A stretch of 64,000 bases of DNA from Halomonas gemina (lineage in GTDB: Bacteria; Pseudomonadota; Gammaproteobacteria; Pseudomonadales; Halomonadaceae), in NCBI RefSeq assembly GCF_023554995.1, contig NZ_JAMJPK010000006.1, positions 186,001-250,000 of the forward strand, written 5' to 3'. A program made the translations under genes and the position numbers. Positions 17,823 to 29,642 of the stretch are shown here, piece after piece. Position 1 is the stretch's first letter, and each line of letters begins with the position of its first letter. Under the pieces are notes generated by a model that did no database searches, had not been told where the DNA came from, and saw only the letters and a list, made by a program, of their open reading frames with translations.

Positions 17823-18743
17823 ATGTCGATGACGCGTAAACGCGCCCTGGGACGCGGCCTGGATGCCCTGATCGGTGCCAATGCCCGCCGTCGTGAAAGC
17901 CTCGACCTGCCCGAGGTCGATACGAGCGAGGCCACGCCGGTCGCGGAAGCGCCGGAGAGCCCCGCCGAGGAGCGCCTCGAGCGGCTGCCGCTGGGGCAGC
18001 TCTCCCGCGGCAAGTACCAGCCGCGTCGTGACATCCAGCCCGAGGCCCTCGAGGAGCTGGCCGACTCGATTCGCGCCCAAGGCGTGATGCAGCCCATCGT
18101 GGTCCGTCCCGTCGGCGAGGCGCGCTACGAGATCATTGCCGGCGAGCGTCGCTGGCGCGCCGCCCAACTCGCCGAGCTCGACGTGATTCCCGCGGTGATC
18201 CGCGAGGTCAGCGACGAGGTTGCGCTGGCGCTGGCGCTGATCGAGAACATCCAGCGCGAGGACCTGAACCCCGTCGAGGAGGCGATGGCCCTCAAGCGGC
18301 TGCTCGAGGAGTTCGCCCTGACCCAGCAGCAGGTGGCCGATGCCGTGGGCCGCTCCCGTGCCCAGGTGGCCAACCTGCTGCGGCTGCTGACGCTGGATCC
18401 CGAGGTCCAGACCCTGCTCGAGCGCGGTGACCTGGACATGGGCCATGCCCGTGCCCTGCTGGCGCTCTCCGGCGCCAAGCAGCGCAAGGCCGCCCATGAG
18501 GTGGTCAACAAGGACCTCACGGTCCGAGACACCGAGGCGCTGGTCAAGCGCCTTGCCAATGGGGAGCCCGCAAAACCACGGCGCGACGCGCCATCCGCGG
18601 ACGTGGCCGGCCTCGAGACACGGCTCGCCGAGGTACTTGGCGCGCCCGTGAAGATCCAGCACGGGCGCGGGGGCAAGGGACGGGTCACCATCCGCTACGC
18701 CAGCCTCGACGAGCTCGACGGTATCCTGGAGCATATCCGGTGA
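17823..18743 (+). CDS. parB: Chromosome-partitioning protein ParB (Spo0J)
   Basis: The 306-residue centromere-binding CTPase begins with the conserved RKRALGRGLDALIG, the ParA-stimulating tip. GKYQPRR and GERRWRAA in the N-terminal CTP-binding domain are followed by ENIQREDLNPVEEA. The central helix-turn-helix (FALTQQQVADAVGRSRAQVANLLRLL) binds parS. The C-terminal dimer domain ends at LDELDGILEHI. No canonical parS (TGTTTCACGTGAAACA) was noticed within the window, so its sites may lie outside or be divergent. Confidence 0.95.
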   Translation: MSMTRKRALGRGLDALIGANARRRESLDLPEVDTSEATPVAEAPESPAEERLERLPLGQLSRGKYQPRRDIQPEALEELADSIRAQGVMQPIVVRPVGEARYEIIAGERRWRAAQLAELDVIPAVIREVSDEVALALALIENIQREDLNPVEEAMALKRLLEEFALTQQQVADAVGRSRAQVANLLRLLTLDPEVQTLLERGDLDMGHARALLALSGAKQRKAAHEVVNKDLTVRDTEALVKRLANGEPAKPRRDAPSADVAGLETRLAEVLGAPVKIQHGRGGKGRVTIRYASLDELDGILEHIR

Positions 18744-18838
18744 GGCTGTCGGTGGTGGGTCCTCGTCGGTGCTGTCGACAATCTGTCCCCCTTTGGTCGA
18801 AGGCGGATCCTATATCGCCGGAATCGCCGTCACTCTGG

Positions 18839-18867
18839 TTGAAGGGCCGGGGGGGGTTCCCTATAAT
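18839..18867 (+). promoter_or_regulatory. Sigma-70-type promoter of the atp operon
   Basis: TTGAAG (18839-18844) and a perfect TATAAT (18862-18867) are separated by exactly 17 bp. They stand 57 bp before the atpI start in the only gap (180 bp) between parB and the ATP synthase genes. It is the best consensus promoter seen in the window. Confidence 0.8.
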
Positions 18868-18923
18868 CCGCGGTTGTTTGCCTGTGGGTCGGGGCCCGAC
18901 GCGCAGGGCGTGTCGAGTGAGGC

Positions 18924-19307
18924 ATGACTAGCCACCCGGCAATGAGACGGCGACCGAACTATCGCCGACTGCTGCAGGCTCAGGGAGGCGTCGTCGTCGC
19001 CATTACGCTCCTCGGCCTGGTGGCCGGTGGGCAGGAGGTTGCCCTCTCGGCAGTGACCGGCGGGCTGGTCTGTTTCCTGCCCAATCTGTACTTTGTCTGG
19101 CGACTCGGCGTTCTGGGGGACGGCCGACAGACAAGGCGCTTCGTGTCCAGCTTCTATCGGGCCGAGGCGGGCAAGCTCGGTTTGACGGTGGCACTGTTCG
19201 CCCTGGTGTTTGCGTCAGTACCCCCTTCAAACCTGGCTTTTTTCTTTGGCGCATACGTGGCGGTCCACTTCATGCACTGGCTGGCTCCCTGGCTACTGCG
19301 TGGATGA
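18924..19307 (+). CDS. atpI: ATP synthase accessory subunit I
   Basis: The 127-residue hydrophobic protein has about four membrane segments. AtpI helps assemble the c-ring and is dispensable in many species. It is identified by its size, the RRPNYRRLLQAQ start, the GGLVCFLPNLYFVWRLG segment and its place as first gene of the operon. The sequence ends HFMHWLAPWLLRG, near the atpB start 24 bp downstream. Sequence conservation in this family is low, so the call leans on context. Confidence 0.88.
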   Translation: MTSHPAMRRRPNYRRLLQAQGGVVVAITLLGLVAGGQEVALSAVTGGLVCFLPNLYFVWRLGVLGDGRQTRRFVSSFYRAEAGKLGLTVALFALVFASVPPSNLAFFFGAYVAVHFMHWLAPWLLRG

Positions 19308-20156
<849 letters not shown>

Positions 20157-20172
20157 AACGCGCAACACTTGA

Positions 20173-20448
<276 letters not shown>

Positions 20449-20523
20449 CGTGCTGCATACCGGGCGCCCTGCGCTCGGTTTGCCTGTTTCCGGTCGCCAC
20501 GAACCAGTCAGAGGTACATCCCT

Positions 20524-20994
20524 GTGAATATCAACATGACGCTTATCGGGCAGACGATCGCCTTCGCGATCTTTGTCTGGTTCTGCATAAAGTTTGTGTG
20601 GCCGCCGATCAGCAACGCGCTCCACGAGCGGCAGCGCAAGATTGCCGATGGTCTCGATGCGGCCAGCCGGGCTTCACGCGACCTCGAGCTCGCCCAGGAG
20701 AAGGCAGACGCCACCCTGCGCGAGAGCAAGGAGCAGGCTTCCCAGATCCTCGAGCAGGCCAACAAGCGCTCCTCGCAGATGATCGAGGAGGCCCGCGAGC
20801 AGGCCCGCGCCGAAGGTGAGCGCATCGTGGCTTCCGCGCGTGCCGAGATCGACCAGGAAGTCCAGCGTGCCAAGGACGAACTTCGCGCCCAGGTGTCGTA
20901 TCTGGCGGTCTCCGGGGCCGAGCGGGTTCTTGAAGCCTCCGTCGACGAGAAGGCACATCGCAAGCTGCTCGACAAGCTTGCTGCCGAACTGTGA
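20524..20994 (+). CDS. atpF: F0F1 ATP synthase subunit b
   Basis: The 156-residue stator stalk protein has one N-terminal membrane helix ([26 protein letters not shown]). A long charged coiled coil follows ([20 protein letters not shown] and beyond), ending in the delta-contacting tail. The size equals E. coli AtpF (156). The start is GTG at 20524, supported by AGAGGTA nine bases upstream. A 12-bp gap leads into atpH. Confidence 0.96.
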   Translation: MNINMTLIGQTIAFAIFVWFCIKFVWPPISNALHERQRKIADGLDAASRASRDLELAQEKADATLRESKEQASQILEQANKRSSQMIEEAREQARAEGERIVASARAEIDQEVQRAKDELRAQVSYLAVSGAERVLEASVDEKAHRKLLDKLAAEL

Positions 20995-21005
20995 GGAGGT
21001 GATCC

Positions 21006-21542
21006 ATGGCGGAACTGTCTACCGTCGCACGACCCTATGCCAAGGCAGCGTTCGGCTATGCCCGTGACCAGCAGGTGCTGGATGCCTGGTCCGGCTGGCT
21101 GGTCACGCTGGGTCGAGTCGTCGCCGTGCGTGATGTCGAGAAACTTCTGACCCATCCGGGACTGACCGCCGAGCGCAAGGTGGCCCTGCTGCTGGAGCTG
21201 GCGGAAGTCGACATCGACGAGGCGGCGCGTCGCTTCCTCGACACCCTGGGCGAGAAGGGCCGCCTGCCGGCCCTGACGGCCATCGCCGAACAGTTCGAGC
21301 GGCTGCGCGCCGAGCTCGAGAAGCGCGTCGATGTCACCGTGGTCTCGGCCTACCCGCTCGACGACAAGCAGCAGAACAAGCTCGCCGGTGCGCTCAAGAA
21401 GCGCCTGAATCGCGAAATCTCCATTACCACTCAGGTGGACTCCGCGCTTCTCGGTGGTGTCATCCTGCGTGCCGGCGACACCGTCATCGACGGGTCGGTA
21501 CGCGGTCGACTGACGCGCCTTTCCGAAGCCCTTACCGCTTGA
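21006..21542 (+). CDS. atpH: F0F1 ATP synthase subunit delta
   Basis: The 178-residue peripheral stalk subunit links b to the alpha subunits. It starts [18 protein letters not shown], the classic delta N-terminus. It ends with the conserved [32 protein letters not shown]. Length equals the family norm (about 177). A GAGGAGG ribosome-binding site overlaps the atpF stop codon, indicating close coupling with atpF. Confidence 0.96.
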   Translation: MAELSTVARPYAKAAFGYARDQQVLDAWSGWLVTLGRVVAVRDVEKLLTHPGLTAERKVALLLELAEVDIDEAARRFLDTLGEKGRLPALTAIAEQFERLRAELEKRVDVTVVSAYPLDDKQQNKLAGALKKRLNREISITTQVDSALLGGVILRAGDTVIDGSVRGRLTRLSEALTA

Positions 21543-21558
21543 GTCTGAGGGACATGGC

Positions 21559-23103
21559 ATGCAGCAACTGAATCCTTCCGAGATCAGCGACATCATCAAG
21601 CAGCGTATCGAGAAGCTGGATGTCGCATCCGAAGCCCGCAATCAGGGCACCATCGTCAGCGTCTCCGACGGCATCGTGAAAGTGCACGGCCTCGAGGACG
21701 CGATGTTCGGTGAAATGATCGAGTTCCCCGGCAGTATCTTCGGCATGGTGCTCAACCTCGAGCGCGACTCCGTGGGCGCCGTGGTGCTGGGCGACTACCT
21801 GCAGCTCGAAGAGGGCATGACCGCCCAGTGTACCGGGCGCATCCTCGAGGTCCCGGTGGGCCCCGAGCTGGTCGGCCGCGTGGTCGACGCCCTGGGCAAT
21901 CCCATCGATGGCAAGGGCGATATCAACGCCAAGCTGACGGATGCGGTGGAGAAGGTCGCCCCCGGCGTCATCACCCGCCAGTCGGTCGACGAGCCGGTGC
22001 AGACCGGCCTCAAGTCCATCGACGCCATGGTGCCGATCGGCCGCGGCCAGCGTGAGCTGATCATCGGCGACCGCCAGATCGGCAAGTCGGCCATCGCCAT
22101 CGACGCCATCATCAACCAGAAAGGCAAGGGTATTACCTGCGTCTACGTGGCCATCGGCCAGAAGCAGTCGACCATTGCCAACGTGGTGCGCAAGCTCGAG
22201 GAGCACGGCGCGATGGAGCACACCATCGTGGTCGCCGCCGGCGCCGCCGACCCGGCCCCGATGCAGTTCCTCGCGGCCTATTCCGGCTGCACCATGGGCG
22301 AGTACTTCCGCGACCGCGGTGAAGACGCGCTGATCGTCTATGATGACCTCTCCAAGCAGGCCGTGGCCTATCGCCAGGTCTCCCTGCTGCTGCGTCGTCC
22401 GCCGGGCCGTGAGGCCTATCCGGGTGATGTCTTCTACCTGCACTCTCGCCTGCTGGAGCGTGCCGCCCGCGTGAATGCCGACTTTGTCGAGAAGTTCACC
22501 AATGGCGAAGTGAAGGGCAAGACCGGCTCGCTGACGGCCCTGCCGATCATCGAGACCCAGGGCGGTGACGTCTCGGCCTTCGTGCCGACCAACGTGATCT
22601 CGATCACCGACGGTCAGATCTTCCTCGAGACCGACCTGTTCAACTCGGGCATCCGTCCGGCGATCAACGCCGGTCTCTCGGTCTCCCGTGTCGGCGGTTC
22701 GGCTCAGACCAAGATCATCAAGAAGCTCGGCGGCAGCGTGCGCCTGGCCCTGGCCCAGTATCGCGAGCTGGCGGCCTTCGCCCAGTTCGCCTCCGACCTG
22801 GACGAGGCCACCCGCAAGCAGCTGGAGCATGGTCAGCGCGTCACCGAGCTGATGAAGCAGAACCAGTACTCGCCGATGTCCGTGGCCGAGATGGCCCTCT
22901 CCCTGTATGCCGCCAACGAGGGCTACCTGGAGGAGGTCGAGGTCAACAAGGTGCTGGACTTCGAGCGCGCCCTGCGTGACTTCATGAAGGCCGAATACGC
23001 CGAGCTGCTCGACAAGATCAATCAGACCGGCGACTACAGCGACGAGATCCAGCAAGGGCTGAAAGAGGGTCTCGACAAGTTCAAGGCCACTCAGAGCTGG
23101 TAA
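21559..23103 (+). CDS. atpA: F0F1 ATP synthase subunit alpha
   Basis: The 514-residue non-catalytic nucleotide-binding subunit of F1 has Walker [10 protein letters not shown] near residue 170. The catalytic arginine region lies in [64 protein letters not shown] is the ATPase alpha/beta signature region. The N-terminal beta-barrel includes [20 protein letters not shown]. The 71-bp gap to atpG holds a GC-rich hairpin at 23111-23136 that may stabilise or separate message segments. Confidence 0.98.
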   Translation: MQQLNPSEISDIIKQRIEKLDVASEARNQGTIVSVSDGIVKVHGLEDAMFGEMIEFPGSIFGMVLNLERDSVGAVVLGDYLQLEEGMTAQCTGRILEVPVGPELVGRVVDALGNPIDGKGDINAKLTDAVEKVAPGVITRQSVDEPVQTGLKSIDAMVPIGRGQRELIIGDRQIGKSAIAIDAIINQKGKGITCVYVAIGQKQSTIANVVRKLEEHGAMEHTIVVAAGAADPAPMQFLAAYSGCTMGEYFRDRGEDALIVYDDLSKQAVAYRQVSLLLRRPPGREAYPGDVFYLHSRLLERAARVNADFVEKFTNGEVKGKTGSLTALPIIETQGGDVSAFVPTNVISITDGQIFLETDLFNSGIRPAINAGLSVSRVGGSAQTKIIKKLGGSVRLALAQYRELAAFAQFASDLDEATRKQLEHGQRVTELMKQNQYSPMSVAEMALSLYAANEGYLEEVEVNKVLDFERALRDFMKAEYAELLDKINQTGDYSDEIQQGLKEGLDKFKATQSW

Positions 23104-23110
23104 TCCCGTT

Positions 23111-23136
23111 GGCCCGTCCCGCATGCGGGGCGGGCC
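23111..23136 (+). other. Intercistronic hairpin between atpA and atpG
   Basis: Arms GGCCCGTCCCGC and GCGGGGCGGGCC pair fully with one G-T wobble around a two-base centre. There is no T-run, and the operon continues, so a message-stability or processing role is more likely than termination. Confidence 0.5.
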
Positions 23137-23174
23137 CTGGAGCTTTCTGAGTGCCACGAACGGAGTAGATCGCT

Positions 23175-24056
23175 ATGGCAGCTGCAAAAGAGATACGCAC
23201 CCAGATCGGGAGCATCAAGAACACGCAGAAGATCACCAGCGCCATGGAAATGGTCGCGGCGTCGAAGATGCGCAAGGCCCAGGACCTGATGAAGGCCAGC
23301 CAGCCCTATGCGCGTCAGATCCGCAACGTGGTCTCGCATGTCGCCGATGCCAACCCGGAGTACCGTCACCCCTGGATGGTCGAGCGCGACGCCAAACGGG
23401 TCGGCTATATCGTGGTCTCCACCGACCGTGGCCTGTGTGGCGGCCTGAACGTCAACCTGTTCAAGGCCGTGGTCAAGGATGCCAGGGCATGGCGCGACCA
23501 GGGCGCGGAGCTCGACTTCTGTGCCCTGGGCTCCAAGGCCGGCACCTTCTTCAAGAGCTATGGGGGCAACCTCGTCGCGGCGAAGAGCGGCCTGGGCGAG
23601 TCGCCCGAGGTCGAGGACCTGATCGGCAGCGTGAAGGTGATGCTGGATGCCTATGACGAGGGCGAGCTGGACCGCCTGTTCGTGGTGTACAACGAGTTCG
23701 TCAACACCATGACCCAGAAGCCGGTGGTCCGCCAGCTGTTGCCCCTGTCGCCCGACATGGGAACGGATCCGCACGACGAAGAAGACAAGCGTCCCGGTAG
23801 CTGGGACTACCTGTATGAGCCGGATGCCAAGGCGCTGCTGGATAGCCTGCTGGTGAGATTCGTCGAATCGCAGGTCTATCAGGCGGTGGTCGAGAACGGG
23901 GCCTGTGAGCAGGCCGCGCGGATGATCGCCATGAAGAGTGCCACCGACAACGCCGGTAACCTCATCGACGACCTGGAGCTGGTGTACAACAAGGCCCGTC
24001 AGGCGGCCATTACCCAGGAAATCTCCGAGATCGTCGGTGGTGCCGCCGCCGTATAG
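23175..24056 (+). CDS. atpG: F0F1 ATP synthase subunit gamma
   Basis: The 293-residue central rotor shaft has an N-terminal helix ([31 protein letters not shown]) and a C-terminal helix ([34 protein letters not shown]). These form the coiled coil inside the F1 head. Between them is the Rossmann-like domain with [12 protein letters not shown]. The central segment has the acidic [23 protein letters not shown]. Size and order are typical. It is followed by a 66-bp gap with a small inverted repeat (GGGAGG/CCTCCC). Confidence 0.97.
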   Translation: MAAAKEIRTQIGSIKNTQKITSAMEMVAASKMRKAQDLMKASQPYARQIRNVVSHVADANPEYRHPWMVERDAKRVGYIVVSTDRGLCGGLNVNLFKAVVKDARAWRDQGAELDFCALGSKAGTFFKSYGGNLVAAKSGLGESPEVEDLIGSVKVMLDAYDEGELDRLFVVYNEFVNTMTQKPVVRQLLPLSPDMGTDPHDEEDKRPGSWDYLYEPDAKALLDSLLVRFVESQVYQAVVENGACEQAARMIAMKSATDNAGNLIDDLELVYNKARQAAITQEISEIVGGAAAV

Positions 24057-25499
<1,443 letters not shown>

Positions 25500-25524
25500 T
25501 CCCGTCTACCTGGGAGACGTCGTC

Positions 25525-25953
25525 ATGACGAAAAGCTTCAAGTGCGAGATCGTCAGCGCCGAGGAGGGGATCTTCTCCGGCCAGATCGAGCGGATCATCG
25601 CCACCGGTCGCATGGGTGAGCTGGGGATCCTCCCCGGCCACGCCCCGCTGCTGACCGAGCTCAAGCCGGGCCCGGTGCGTGTGATCCATGATGGCGGCCA
25701 GGAGGAGAACTACTATGTCTCGGGAGGCTTCCTGGAAGTCCAGCCGGATGTGGTGACCATCCTGGCCGACGCGGCCACCCGCGCCCATGACCTCGATGAG
25801 GCGGCGGCCGAGGAGGCACGTCAGCAGGCGCTGAAGAACCTCAACGATAAGTCCGCCGAGCTGGACTACACCCGGGCATCGGCCGAGCTGGCCGAGGCTG
25901 CGGCCCAGCTGCGCACGATCCAGCAACTGCGCAAGAAGGCCGGCAAGGGCTGA
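25525..25953 (+). CDS. atpC: F0F1 ATP synthase subunit epsilon
   Basis: The 142-residue rotor subunit couples gamma to the c-ring and can inhibit ATP hydrolysis. The N-terminal beta sandwich shows FKCEIVSAEEGIFSGQ and GELGILPGHAPLLTELKPGPVR. The C-terminal two-helix part (DEAAAEEARQQALKNLNDKS, then ELAEAAAQLRTIQQLRKK) is the inhibitory arm. It is the last gene of the atp operon and is followed by a GC-rich terminator. Confidence 0.97.
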   Translation: MTKSFKCEIVSAEEGIFSGQIERIIATGRMGELGILPGHAPLLTELKPGPVRVIHDGGQEENYYVSGGFLEVQPDVVTILADAATRAHDLDEAAAEEARQQALKNLNDKSAELDYTRASAELAEAAAQLRTIQQLRKKAGKG

Positions 25954-25975
25954 TCCCGCCTGGTGCCGTCGACCG

Positions 25976-26004
25976 CGCCCCCCGTACCCAGTGTCCGGGG
26001 GGCG
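25976..26004 (+). terminator. Terminator of the atp operon
   Basis: Nine-base arms CGCCCCCCG (25976-25984) and CGGGGGGCG (25996-26004) surround an 11-base loop and are followed by TTGTCGTCT. The stem is very stable, although the T-run is short. It lies 22 bp after the atpC stop. Confidence 0.75.
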
Positions 26005-26057
26005 TTGTCGTCTCTGGCGGCCCCGGCTGACGACACGGCGTTCACAGGAGGATAGCC

Positions 26058-27434
26058 ATGTCCCTCGATGACACCCTGCAGCCGCACCGTGCGGCGCTGA
26101 TGACCGCCCTGGAGGAGGAGGACGGCGATCGACTCGGCATGCTGCTGCGCGAGCTGCGTTCGGCGGACATCGGCGAGATCGTCGAGAACGCCCTGGGCGA
26201 GGACGAGGAGGGCCTGCCGGTGGCCCTGGCCCTGCTCGATGGCCTGCCCCTCGAGCGGCGTGCCAACGTGCTGGGCTACCTGCCCGGCGAGGAGCAGCGG
26301 GCGGTCGCCGAGGCGATGGAGGACAAGGCGCTGCTGCTGCTGCTCGAGGAGATGGGCTCCGACGAGCGGACCGACCTGTTCAAGGTGCTGGACGAGGATC
26401 GGCGCGAGGCCCTGCTGCGTCGCATGGCCCACCGCGAGCGCGAGGAGCTCAAGCGGCTGGCCAGCTACGAGGAGGGCACCGCCGGGGCGATCATGACCGC
26501 GGACTACGTGGCCATCCCGACGGGGATGACCGTCTCCCGTGCCCTGATGCGGGTGCGGCAGACGGCCCCGGATGCCGAGACGGTCTACCAGCTCTATATC
26601 ATCGACCCCGAGGGGCGCTTGGCCGGCACCCTGTCGCTGCGCCAGCTGATGGTGGCGCGCCCCGGGGCGCTGATCGACGAACTGATGATCAAGGACGTGA
26701 TCAGCGCCAGCGTGGACGAGGCCCAGGAGGAGGTGGCACGGACCGTCGCCCGCTACGACCTGCTGGCCCTGCCGGTGGTCGACGCCGACCGTCGCCTGGT
26801 GGGTATCGTCACCCATGACGACGCCATGGACGTGGTCGAGTCCGAGGCCACCGAGGATATCCACAAGGGGATGTCCATCGGTGCGCTGGAGGACGGGGTC
26901 AGCCGGGTGCCGCTATGGAGCCTCTATCGCAAGCGGGTCACCTGGCTGGTACTGCTGGTGTTCGGCAACCTCTTCTCCGGGGCCGGCATCGCCTACTTCG
27001 AGGAGACCATCGCCGCCCAGGTGGCGCTGGTGTTCTTCCTGCCGCTGCTGATTGGCAGCGGCGGCAACGCCGGTGCCCAGGCCGCCACCCTGATGGTGCG
27101 CGGCATGGCCACCGGCGACGTGGGCGTCAAGGACTGGGGCAAGCTGCTGGGACGCGAGCTGCTGGTGGCCGGCTCCCTGGGGCTGACCATGGCGCTGGCC
27201 GTGGCACCCATCGGGGTGATCCGCGGCGGCGAGGCGGTGGCGATGGTGGTGGCGGTGAGCATGATCTGTATCGTGCTGTTCGGCAGCCTGCTGGGCATGT
27301 GCCTGCCCTTCGTGCTCGACCGCCTCGGCTGGGACCCGGCCACCGCCTCGGCGCCGCTGGTGACTACCGTGATCGATGCCTCGGGGGTGGTGATCTACTT
27401 CGGCTTTGCCACCGCCATGCTGTCGGGAGTCTGA
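26058..27434 (+). CDS. mgtE: Magnesium transporter MgtE
   Basis: The 458-residue Mg2+ channel has an N-terminal superhelical sensor domain (about 1-130, acidic, repeating LLLLEEMGSDERTDLFKVL-type units). A CBS pair follows (about 131-265; EEGTAGAIMTADYVAIPTGM and VVDADRRLVGIVTHDDAMDVVE). The C-terminal pore domain has five membrane helices with the family block FFLPLLIGSGGNAGAQAATLMVRG. In MgtE, Mg2+ bound between the CBS and N domains closes the pore. A strong ribosome-binding site (CAGGAGG) precedes the ATG. It is probably transcribed alone. Confidence 0.95.
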   Translation: MSLDDTLQPHRAALMTALEEEDGDRLGMLLRELRSADIGEIVENALGEDEEGLPVALALLDGLPLERRANVLGYLPGEEQRAVAEAMEDKALLLLLEEMGSDERTDLFKVLDEDRREALLRRMAHREREELKRLASYEEGTAGAIMTADYVAIPTGMTVSRALMRVRQTAPDAETVYQLYIIDPEGRLAGTLSLRQLMVARPGALIDELMIKDVISASVDEAQEEVARTVARYDLLALPVVDADRRLVGIVTHDDAMDVVESEATEDIHKGMSIGALEDGVSRVPLWSLYRKRVTWLVLLVFGNLFSGAGIAYFEETIAAQVALVFFLPLLIGSGGNAGAQAATLMVRGMATGDVGVKDWGKLLGRELLVAGSLGLTMALAVAPIGVIRGGEAVAMVVAVSMICIVLFGSLLGMCLPFVLDRLGWDPATASAPLVTTVIDASGVVIYFGFATAMLSGV

Positions 27435-27521
27435 GCCCCTGACGGCGGACAGCCGGGCCGAGGATGTGTATCCTCTGCTTCCGCCGAGATGCCGGCGTCC
27501 TCCACCCACATGGACCGTTTC

Positions 27522-28331
27522 ATGGACTGGCTACAGATCTTCGTCCTCTCGATCGTTCAGGGTTTGACCGAGTTCCTGCCGATCTCCAGCTCCGCCCATC
27601 TGATCCTGGTGCCGGTCTTGACCGACTGGGACGATCAGGGCCTGGCCTTCGACGTCGCCCTGCACATCGGCAGCCTGAGCGCGGTGGTGCTCTACTTCCG
27701 CCATGAGCTGGCCGGGATGACCGCCAGCTGGTGTCGTAGCGTGGCGGGCCGGGGCTGTGACGAGGACGCGCGACTGGCCTGGTGGGTGATCCTCGCCACC
27801 ATCCCGGTGGGGCTCGCCGGGCTGGCCTTCCAGGACACCATCGAGGTCGTCATGCGCTCGCCGCTGGTCATCGCCGGCGGCCTGATCGGGTTCGGCCTGT
27901 TGCTCGCCTACGCCGACTGGCACCGCCGCGGCTCGCGAAACGAGTACCACCTGAGCTGGCAGGATGCCCTCTGGATCGGCCTGGCCCAGGCCCTGGCGCT
28001 GATCCCGGGAACTTCCCGTTCCGGCATCACCATGACCGCCGGGCTGCTGCTGGGCCTGAATCGGGAGGGCGCGGCGCGCTTCTCCTTCCTGCTGTCGATC
28101 CCGGTGATCGTGCTGGCCGGTGGCCTGGAGATCCTGGGACTCGCCGGCGCTCCCGGACCGGTGGACTGGGGCGCCCTGATCATGGGGGCGCTCCTCTCGG
28201 GCATCAGCGCCTATCTCTGCATCCACTTCTTCCTGGTCTTCATCAAGCGCATCGGCATGCAGCCCTTCGTGGTCTATCGCCTGGTGCTGGGTGTGGCCCT
28301 GATCTGGCTATTCGGAGGTTCCCCGTCATGA
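27522..28331 (+). CDS. uppP: Undecaprenyl-diphosphatase UppP (BacA)
   Basis: The 269-residue membrane phosphatase recycles the undecaprenyl carrier for peptidoglycan and other surface polymers. The two catalytic motifs are visible: QGLTEFLPISSSAHL (13-27, with the Q-xxx-E pattern) and PGTSRSG at 162-168. I chose ATG 27522 (MDWLQIF), which matches the usual family start. In-frame ATGs at 27489 and 27510 are possible, and no candidate has a good ribosome-binding site. The stop overlaps the apbE start by four bases. Confidence 0.92.
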   Translation: MDWLQIFVLSIVQGLTEFLPISSSAHLILVPVLTDWDDQGLAFDVALHIGSLSAVVLYFRHELAGMTASWCRSVAGRGCDEDARLAWWVILATIPVGLAGLAFQDTIEVVMRSPLVIAGGLIGFGLLLAYADWHRRGSRNEYHLSWQDALWIGLAQALALIPGTSRSGITMTAGLLLGLNREGAARFSFLLSIPVIVLAGGLEILGLAGAPGPVDWGALIMGALLSGISAYLCIHFFLVFIKRIGMQPFVVYRLVLGVALIWLFGGSPS

Positions 28332-29431
28332 GCGTGTGGCGTCCCCTGTGGCTGCTCCTGCTGATTACCCTGCTGGCGGGCTGTTCCGAACGCGACCGGC
28401 CGCTGGAGTCGCCGGTGACCCTGGAGGGGGAGACCTTCGGCACATTCTACCAGGTGACCATCGCCGACCCCCTGACCCAGGGTGAGGCCAATGAGTTGGA
28501 GGAGGGCATCCAGGCCGAGCTCGAGGCGGTCGATGCGGCCATGTCCACCTGGCGCGAGGATTCCGAGCTCATGGCCTTTAACGAGGCGCCGCTGGGCAAG
28601 TGGCAGCCGCTCTCCGACGAGCTGATCGAGGTGATGGCCATCGGCCAGTCGGTGGCCGAGGCCAGCGACGGGGCCTTCGACATGACCATCGGCGGACTGG
28701 TCAACCTGTGGAGCTTCGGGCCCGAGGCGCGGCCCCGCGAGATACCGGACGAGGCCACCCTGGCCGCCCGACTGGCCGAGATCGGCCCCGGCAGCCTGGA
28801 GGTCGACGAGCGGGCGTTCCAGGCGCGCCGCCTGCGCGATGTCTTCGTCGACCTCTCCGGCGTGGCCAAGGGGCACGCCACCGACCGGCTGGCGGCCTAC
28901 CTGACCCAGCAGGAACTCGATCACTACCTGGTCAACCTCGGCGGCGAGGTCAGGGTGCGCGGCCATCGCGACACCGAGTCCGCACCCTGGCGCATCGGCG
29001 TCGAGATCCCCCAGGACGGCCCCCGAGAGGCCCAGCACGTGCTGGGCCTGGAGGATATCGCTGTCGCCACCTCCGGCGACTACCGCAACTACTTCGAACA
29101 TGACGGCCAGCGCTACTCCCACACCCTGGACCCGCGCACCGGCCGGCCCATCGACCATCGCCTGGCTTCGGTGACCGTCATCCACCCCTCGGACGCCTGG
29201 GCCGATGCCTGGGCCACCGCGCTGCTGGTGCTCGGCGAGGAAGCCGGTATGGCGCTGGCCCTGGAGCGGTCGCTCGCGGTGCTGATGCTGGTGCGCCAGG
29301 ACGAGGGCTGGACAAGCCTCGCCAGCCCGGCCTTCGTGGACCACTTCGGCCGCGAGGTCGTCGACGAACTCGGCGTGACCGTATCCGATGGACCGGCATC
29401 CGGTGCGGCGGCGGAGGCAGGACGCCCCTAG
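28328..29431 (+). CDS. apbE: FAD:protein FMN transferase ApbE (lipoprotein)
   Basis: The 367-residue protein has a lipoprotein signal ending LLAGC, so Cys19 should be lipidated at the periplasmic face. ApbE attaches FMN to threonines of NqrB/C and RnfD/G-type subunits. Seen motifs are GETFGTFYQVTI, DGAFDMTIGGLVNLWSFGP, FVDLSGVAKGHATDRLAAYL, LVNLGGEVRVRGH and the Mg2+/FAD site ATSGDYRN with HTLDPRTGRPI. It overlaps uppP (ATGA). The last coding bases lie at the left end of a MITE-like element, and the tail AAEAGRP is nearly repeated beyond it, so the original C-terminus was probably slightly longer. Confidence 0.93.
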   Translation: MSVWRPLWLLLLITLLAGCSERDRPLESPVTLEGETFGTFYQVTIADPLTQGEANELEEGIQAELEAVDAAMSTWREDSELMAFNEAPLGKWQPLSDELIEVMAIGQSVAEASDGAFDMTIGGLVNLWSFGPEARPREIPDEATLAARLAEIGPGSLEVDERAFQARRLRDVFVDLSGVAKGHATDRLAAYLTQQELDHYLVNLGGEVRVRGHRDTESAPWRIGVEIPQDGPREAQHVLGLEDIAVATSGDYRNYFEHDGQRYSHTLDPRTGRPIDHRLASVTVIHPSDAWADAWATALLVLGEEAGMALALERSLAVLMLVRQDEGWTSLASPAFVDHFGREVVDELGVTVSDGPASGAAAEAGRP

Positions 29432-29573
29432 GCTTCGTCAGAAAAGTCGGCGAGCGAAGGTCAGATAAGGCAAAAATCGCCGAAAAGACGGAGTTTACGG
29501 GTTGTAAATGAGTACTTTGAGTCGATTTTTAACGCCGAATGGCCGAGCGTAGCCAGTTTTCGGACATAGCCTA
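29429..29573. mobile_element. MITE-like palindromic intergenic element
   Basis: The 145-bp segment differs in composition from its surroundings: it is AT-richer, with TTTACGGGTTGTAAATG in the centre. Its ends are imperfect inverted repeats: TAGGCTTCGTCAGAAAA on the left and, read from the other strand, TAGGCTATGTCCGAAAA on the right (14 of 17 alike). Inner arms AAAAATCG and CGATTTTT also pair. There is no coding capacity. The flanks, 29409-29429 and 29581-29601, are 21-bp direct repeats with two mismatches. The layout suggests a non-autonomous inserted element. Other copies in the genome are likely but not visible here. Confidence 0.6.
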
Positions 29574-29642
29574 GACATGGCGGCAGAGGCGGGACGCCCC
29601 TTAGAATAGACGGGATGAGATGAACCAGCACAAGGAGTCATG

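Noticed and set aside
17011..18743. parS site within or near parAB
   Set aside because: I looked for TGTTTCACGTGAAACA and close variants and saw none. Words such as CACGTG elsewhere lack the flanking arms.
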